Origin: Axinella damicornis
Taxonomy: Eukaryota; Porifera; Demospongiae; Axinellida; Axinellidae
Length of the DNA stretch: 64,000 nucleotides
Direction: 5' to 3'
Assembly: GCA_963931865.1 (NCBI GenBank)
Contig: OZ007511.1
Location: 11,855,396 to 11,919,395 of the forward strand
The notes beneath the pieces were generated by a model. That model had not been told where the DNA came from. It was given only the letters and a program-made list of their open reading frames with translations, and made no database searches. The number at the start of each line of letters is the position of its first letter. The stretch's first letter is position 1. This document shows positions 58,601 to 64,000 of this stretch, in pieces. The position numbers were made by a program, and so were the translations under genes.

Positions 58601-60850
58601 GCAAATCCTGAAATTTGGGTGGCCATAACTCGGAAACCATGCATCGCATTGACTTCAGATTTGGGATGCAGCTTATCTGCATGGTGACCAACAGGTACAA
58701 GGGGTTGTTGTCATAGCAACAGAAAGCTGGAGTTTAATTTTAGTGGAATGTCTGTTGCATTAATTACTGAAACTTGAAACTAATTAATGGCATCAACTAT
58801 AGCACTGTTCAAAGAGTTAAGAGTTTTGATCATAGTGAACTTGTTACACATGTGGTGACATTACCTCCAATACGCACTTGTACTTCGTTGCTATTCAGTG
58901 GAGCTACTCCAAGGCCAGTGATCATGACTACCACTCGGATGTGGTAGGTTGTACCGCACTGGAAGTCAGTCTGAATGACCTCCCTCTCTGATGCATCAGT
59001 AGTGTTGTAGGATCTCACTACAGTCGCACTGCTGCTCTCCCTAAACTCCACCCTTATTGATTCCACACACTCAGGTGGTTCTGTTGTGTTCCAGGTGACT
59101 TTAATACCAGGTGTTGAGCCATCCTGTCTTTCGGCCCTCACAGCAACAGTAGCTGACAAACGTTCACCATCTGAATGCATGACAGTGAATGATTGTGGTT
59201 ACCCATCATTGAATATTTCACCCCAAATATTCCAGCTGATTATTCTAGCTATCCGGTACTGAACTGGATTCACACGCAACAATATTTGTACATCTCTTTC
59301 ATGCAGCAGAGAAATCTGCATGAAACTGGAATGAACCACCCATGCAGCAGTCAACACAACTAGTTTGTTGCTATTCCATTCCAGACGTACGAGTCTGTAT
59401 CGCTCCTTACAACAAAAACACAGTCATGCCAGTAAGGACACATAATATTTGATAAACAATGGCTGTTATGCATGCAGAATGCTTACAATTAATGTTCACC
59501 CCCAAAAAGAGCCTCACTTTGATAAGAATAAGTTAAGCATCAAATACATGAACTTGCAGCACATGCGGTGACTTTACCTCCAACACGCACAGCCACTTCG
59601 GCACTGCGCAGTGAACCGAGTGACCCTACTCCTGTAACTATCACTCTGATGTAGTAGGTTGTGTTACTCTGGAGACAAGACTCGACCAGCTCGGTCTGTG
59701 ATGCATCGGTAGTTGTGTAGGATCTCACTACACTCCCTCTGCTACTAGTTCGGAACTCCACCCTGATAAGTGCTATACACTCCGGTTCAATTATGACCCA
59801 GGTCACTCTAATAGCAGGTGTTGCTTGTCCATCCACTCTCTCAGCATTAACAACAGCCGTATATGATGAAAAGTCAGCAGCTGTATGCATGCGTGATATG
59901 GTGAATGGGATTACGTAGCACAATTCTCAGTCCGTAGCAACCACACTTACAGAGCAAAATCGTACTTGTACAACAAATGCGCACGCGCGCCATCCAAGAG
60001 TTTGAAACGCTCTTTTGCGATATTAGAGAGTTTTTTTCTACACATGAAGAATTGATCTAGAGGTTGACAGTCTCACGCAAATTTGGCAAGCTCGAAGCCA
60101 ACCACGCACCTCGATCGAGACCATTGACATAACTAGCTGATTCTATGCCGTGCATGACGCATAGATGTACTAAAGCAAGAAAAAGTTATAGGGGATTTAA
60201 GCGGACGATAGGGAATAACGAACTCAACTATAAACTTCAGTTCGCCCTTTAATTACTATGCATTCGCGTCCAGCTTCGCCACGTATTTCTTGCGCAATCA
60301 CGCGCTCAAATGAAAGGTGATCGAGCTGATCACACTATATTAGCACACTGAGCTCACTTGACTAACTAGCTAGAGCACAGTCGCTCCTTCATGTAGGTGC
60401 TAGGTAACACCAGTTGCCCCTGACTTGAAAGTATCAGCAGTATAAATACGCGAGAATTGTCTGCAATTGAAGGGCTCAGTGGAAAAAGGGGATAAGCACT
60501 TTTGACCAACCCTAAAGGTCAAAGGTCAACTTTGTGTTTTCGCAGTGTAACAAGACATTAAGGTTGAATTTCAATAGTTGAAAGGATGGACTCTTAAGAT
60601 CCAGCCTTAATTGATTCAGAAAATGCATGGCCATATGGTTGACCTTTGACCTTTAGAGTTGGTAAAAAACACTTGTCCCCTTTTTCCACTGAGCCCTTCA
60701 ATTGTAAACTGCTAATCCTGGCTAATATATACCTAGCTAGGTGCTACCTGTATCAGTGCATATCTGTCCCCCTGCGAGCATCCAGTTGCAGCTGCTCAGC
60801 ACCAACAGGGTAGTCAGAGCGAGCCACGACGTCGACATTTCACCTGCCAT
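55653..60850 (-). CDS. Secreted or surface protein with signal peptide and two FN3 domains (3' end unresolved)
   Basis: Minus-strand exons, all starting in phase 1: 60850-60748, 59880-59578, 59170-58865, 58143-57994, 56234-55980, 55731-55653. Exon 1 encodes a signal peptide (ATG, hydrophobic core LALTTLLVLSS, then Gly/Gln and Cys). Exons 2 and 3 each encode one fibronectin type III domain of about 100 aa and are clear duplicates (both contain VRSY, TTDAS and TYxIRV). Exon 4 (50 aa) encodes a different charged module. Exon 5 has Cys pairs and an Ig/FN-like pattern (GSITFTGIASGKYRLRV). Exon 6 is a shorter relative (IDFTGMEPGEHHLKV) ending in phase 2. A membrane segment was not found. Symmetric phase-1 exons suit domain shuffling. 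A cell-surface receptor or matrix protein is the likely class. Confidence 0.75.
56267..56634. mobile_element. CAGGGGCGGA-family hAT-like MITE, copy 2
   Basis: Ends CAGGGATGGAGACAG and TATCTCCGCCCCTG. Its body is nearly identical to 40206-40559, with a longer C-run (56588-56618). It inserted in the intron immediately before the exon at 56234 of the FN3 gene. Confidence 0.7.
60463..60704. repeat. Inverted-repeat element in intron 1 of the FN3 gene
   Basis: CAATTGAAGGGCTCAGTGG at the left pairs with CCACTGAGCCCTTCAATTG at the right. Further in, GGTCAAAGGTCAA pairs with TTGACCTTTGACC. The arms are about 60 bases. Confidence 0.8.
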
Positions 60851-61174
60851 AACCTTCGTAGATGAAGACGCGCACTACTAATTGGGGCGAGCCTGACCAA
60901 CTTGGAACTAGCGCTAGTGATGTGGCGGCTGCGCGGTCTCTTATAGTACGGTAGAGTACGTATCCGCTTTGCTCACCGCGCTACATGCCCATGACGTAAC
61001 ACAACTCCACTTTGACCCCATGATTTCTCCATCATGGGCAATGACGACCAGGCTGCTATGCGTGCACTGTCTAAACGACGTGCTTCGAGATGAAGAATGG
61101 AAAAGTGGCCGGCATGTAGTACGAACAGCCAGGTATAATCTACAGCAGTAGCTAACTCTGAAGCTCCATGCAGC

Positions 61175-61704
61175 ATATAAACACATTCTCAACTAGATCC
61201 GGACATTTTTCATTCCGGATTACAGGATTTCTGCAGATTTTGACCAATTTTTTGATCCAAAATGTGAGTAAGGATTGCTCCAGGGCGTTTAGGGCCTAAA
61301 CATCACAGGACCTAAACATCACAGGGTGTTTAGGACCTAAACGTCACAGGGTGTTTAGGACCTAAACGTCACAGGGTGTTTAGGACCTAAACGTCACAGG
61401 GTGTTTAGGACCTAAACGTCACAGGGTGTTTAGGACCTAAACGTCACAGGGTGTTTAGGACCTAAACGTCACAGGGTGTTTAGGACCTAAACGTCACAGG
61501 GTGTTTAGGACCTAAACGTCACAGGGTGTTTAGGACCTAAACGCCACAGGGTGTTTAGGACCTAAACGTCACAGGGTGTTTAGGACCTAAACGCCCTGGA
61601 GCAATCCTTACTCACATTTTGGATCAAAAAATTGGTCAAAATCTGCAGAAATCCTGTAATCCGGAATGAAAAATGTCCGGATCTAGTTGAGAATGTGTTT
61701 ATAT
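61175..61704. repeat. Long palindrome enclosing a 25-bp minisatellite
   Basis: Perfect or near-perfect arms of about 115-120 bases (ATATAAACACATTCTC... paired with ...GAGAATGTGTTTATAT) surround about ten units of 25 bp. Each unit carries GTTTAGGACCTAAAC, itself a near-palindrome, followed by GTCACAGGGT. Confidence 0.9.
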
Positions 61705-63086
61705 AGCTATAACCGCCATGCATTCATATACACGTACTTCAGAAAGCACGTGGATTTCAGAAAAGAGAACACTTGCATGCAGTTTATGGTCTATATTATA
61801 ATAGTTGTGCTCAAAAACAAGAGTTTTAGCCATCCCGGGCAGGAATTTTGGCCACAATCAGTCTACTCCCTCTCAATGAACATAGACTGGAACTAAGCTT
61901 CACATATTCTAAGCTCATTCACCTTGCGAATGAGGACACCCCATGGCCAGGTGCCAACCAAGACCACCCCACACTCAAATTTAAACTACCGGTATAGGGC
62001 CTACATCCTATACACTGATGTAGCTGTATACGAATAAGCTGGTAGTTTCTGTAACTATTGCTACAGTACTAATGCAGTACACAATAATTCAATCTGGCTT
62101 ACAGGTAGTTGCGCTTGTTATTTTGCATGCAATGAGAGATTTACTACTTAGCTGTGTAATTCGGGTTCTCCAACCACTAACAATGCTGTAGCCTATGTTC
62201 TGACCCAGAACCTCAAGAACACTAGCTCACCACATAGCTAAGAAGCTCATACACCTCAAAGTCATTATACACATTCGCTGATGGCTCCTGAAAACCACAC
62301 TGCTACAGATATTTCTTTGATGGTTAAACTCTAAATGCCAGGTGACGCATCTCCAATTTGGACAAAGGAATTCACACGTAGCCTCAAAAGAGTATCATTT
62401 CACTATGCAATCCTAGGTATGCGTGATAGCTACTTGGTTCAGGCCTTGGAGTACTCCATGCGACAAGGACTCACTCATAAGTAGCTATAGTTGGGTCAGT
62501 ATCACTAGCTGCATGATCATGAGGGTTGCTCTTTGAACGCGATCATTAATATTCATGAACTTCCGGTCACGCGACTCCTGATCAATTGATTGCCTTGGTT
62601 ACACATCTCTAAGGCTTCTCGCCGTTTAACTTACGATCGCTGTGTAGACTTCAACTTTGGAGGCTAAGAACTATCGAAGTGTAGTTAATTTGCATGCTAA
62701 GGGCGTCATTGAGCCCCGACTACCGTTATATGGCTGCTAAGGCCAAGTTATACTCGAGCGCTCACCTTGGAACTCTCCCTGCCCTGGTGCTGTCGATGTC
62801 TGCCCTCCAGCGGGTGAGTTACTGGTGTTGATAGGTACTTCGGTGATGCCTCAAGCCTATGCTGGGTACTTTGAGCGCTACCAATGGCGTTCCGTGGGCG
62901 AAAAAGCCTGCCTATTTGCCAGTACAAAAAACGGCGACAAAATAGTGAGCGCTTACTTTACTCTCGATCGGTAGGAGGAGCTTGTGATGGATTGCTGATA
63001 TCCGCAGGGTCTGCCTCTTCATTATTGTGATTGGCATTATATTAGCAGGGTCTGCCCCGCTTCAGTTAACTCGCGAAATTGTGGTA
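61705..63086. other. No gene detected
   Basis: Short frames only. There is a CpG-bearing stretch near 62540-62760 that could be a promoter for a gene outside the window, but no exon can be supported. Confidence 0.5.
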
Positions 63087-63144
63087 GGCGTATAAATACG
63101 CCGTTCGCGCTGAGCGGAAGTTTTGACAGGCGTATAAATACGCC
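63087..63144 (+). promoter_or_regulatory. Two identical TATA-containing inverted repeats, 42 bp apart
   Basis: GGCGTATAAATACGCC occurs at 63087-63102 and 63129-63144, each followed by CCGNTCGCGCT. A TATAAATA core within GC-rich arms could be a core promoter or simply a duplicated repeat end. No gene is seen on either side within the window. Confidence 0.35.
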
Positions 63145-63387
63145 GATCGCGCTAACGTCAGTCGCAATTCAAGTTGATAGTGTGCTGTGGGAGGGGCAAT
63201 CATCAGCTGCAGGCAGCAGAGTTTGATGCCAAAGTCTGTATGTTATGTAGTTGCATAATGCACTTGTGCATAGCAATCTCTATGGTAACCACTCCTACCA
63301 CTCTCAGACTGCAATTTACTGAACTGGTAGCTACATGTATATAAATGGTCACTACACTTATATTGAAAGAATGATATCACCATGGCA

Positions 63388-63980
63388 ATGCCATGGCAAC
63401 ACCACAGGGATCAATACGATGTTCACTACTAGCTAATTTGTTTGACAGCGTATATCATTTTCTTAGAGCCACAGGAAAAAATACCTGGGAATATGGGACT
63501 AGACGGGCTGGTGACCATCACTGCTCTGTGATCGCACCATCTGCTTTCCATTTGAGTCCATAGTGTGAACCATATACTTTACTATTTCCGGCGTAGACCA
63601 CACCTACGGACACTCCTCTAAGCAGCATCCCACCACGTACACTTGAATGGCAAGCGAACGGTACGATCGATCACGGAGCAACCTTGATGATGACGGTGCC
63701 ATATTCACAGGTAGTTTACCTGTGAGCCAAAGGCAGTGCGTATGTGATGGTAGTACGGGGACAAATGGTAATTACAAAGACAGCAACTTATATTAGGAGA
63801 TCAGGCTACTATATATTGCTACCAAGCACAGATTTATAAAAGTGTTAACTAATCTTATAGCTGTGGTAGTACCATGATATATACAAGGTCAGGGTCTAGC
63901 TAATATTATTCACTACTAGCCCATAATTAAATTTTTAGGACCTGGACAATGCCATGGCAACACCACAGGGATCACTACCA
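63388..63980 (+). repeat. Pair of direct repeats
   Basis: The phrase ATGCCATGGCAACACCACAG (then GGATCA) occurs at about 63390-63415 and 63951-63976. The interval contains the diverged relative of the MITE at 20267-20533. Confidence 0.5.
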
Positions 63981-64000
63981 ATTTACTCCCTAATTGCTTT

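Noticed and set aside
1..64000. CRISPR array, operons, phage or bacterial defence island
   Set aside because: Genes are spliced, introns have GT-AG borders, and the tandem repeats lack spacer structure. This is animal nuclear DNA.

Overview
This 64-kb window reads as nuclear DNA of an early-branching animal. A demosponge is my best guess, from the mix of animal gene families (Death domain, FN3 receptor-like, eIF3m, CBR1-type reductase), introns of tens of bases to about 3 kb with GT-AG borders, and a very dense load of short inverted-repeat elements. Genes are split, there are no operons, and I saw no prokaryotic signals. The species assignment is inference.

Layout. (1) 1-4.5 kb: no secure gene; minisatellites and a palindrome. 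(2) 4.5-14.9 kb, minus strand: a complete ten-exon gene for eIF3m (about 380 aa) that I rebuilt exon by exon. Its introns carry a piggyBac relic, a broken Crypton-like ORF, a Helitron-like ORF fragment and many MITEs. (3) 15.1-15.9 kb, plus strand: an intronless CBR1-type carbonyl reductase. It lies head-to-head with eIF3m across a 168-bp shared promoter with a perfect NRF1-type site. (4) 17.2-32.3 kb, minus strand: a giant gene (at least 3,615 codons). It joins a ComEC-type metallo-beta-lactamase fold, a very long beta-rich region encoded by one uninterrupted 8.75-kb exon, FN3-like segments and two FBA (F-box-associated, lectin-type) domains. (5) 32-42 kb: repeat-dominated DNA, including a TIR element containing a LINE tail. 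(6) 42.6-53.9 kb, plus strand: a 13-exon gene with an N-terminal Death domain and a long unrecognised region. A small two-exon antisense reading frame sits in its largest intron. (7) 54.3-54.9 kb: a hAT-like element with long inverted repeats beside a decayed exon copy. (8) 55.6-60.9 kb, minus strand: a secreted or surface protein with signal peptide and two FN3 exons; its 3' end is unresolved. (9) 61-64 kb: a palindrome enclosing a 25-bp minisatellite, then repeats.

The most interesting items are the giant MBL/FBA protein and the Death-domain gene. Both join sensor- or adaptor-like domains to regions I do not recognise, which would fit self-defence or glycan/nucleic-acid recognition, but that is speculation. 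The window also holds an active-looking MITE family (ends TAGCCTCG...CGAGGCTA) with at least ten copies. Several have exact 9-bp target duplications, and the smallest copy is only 26 bp.
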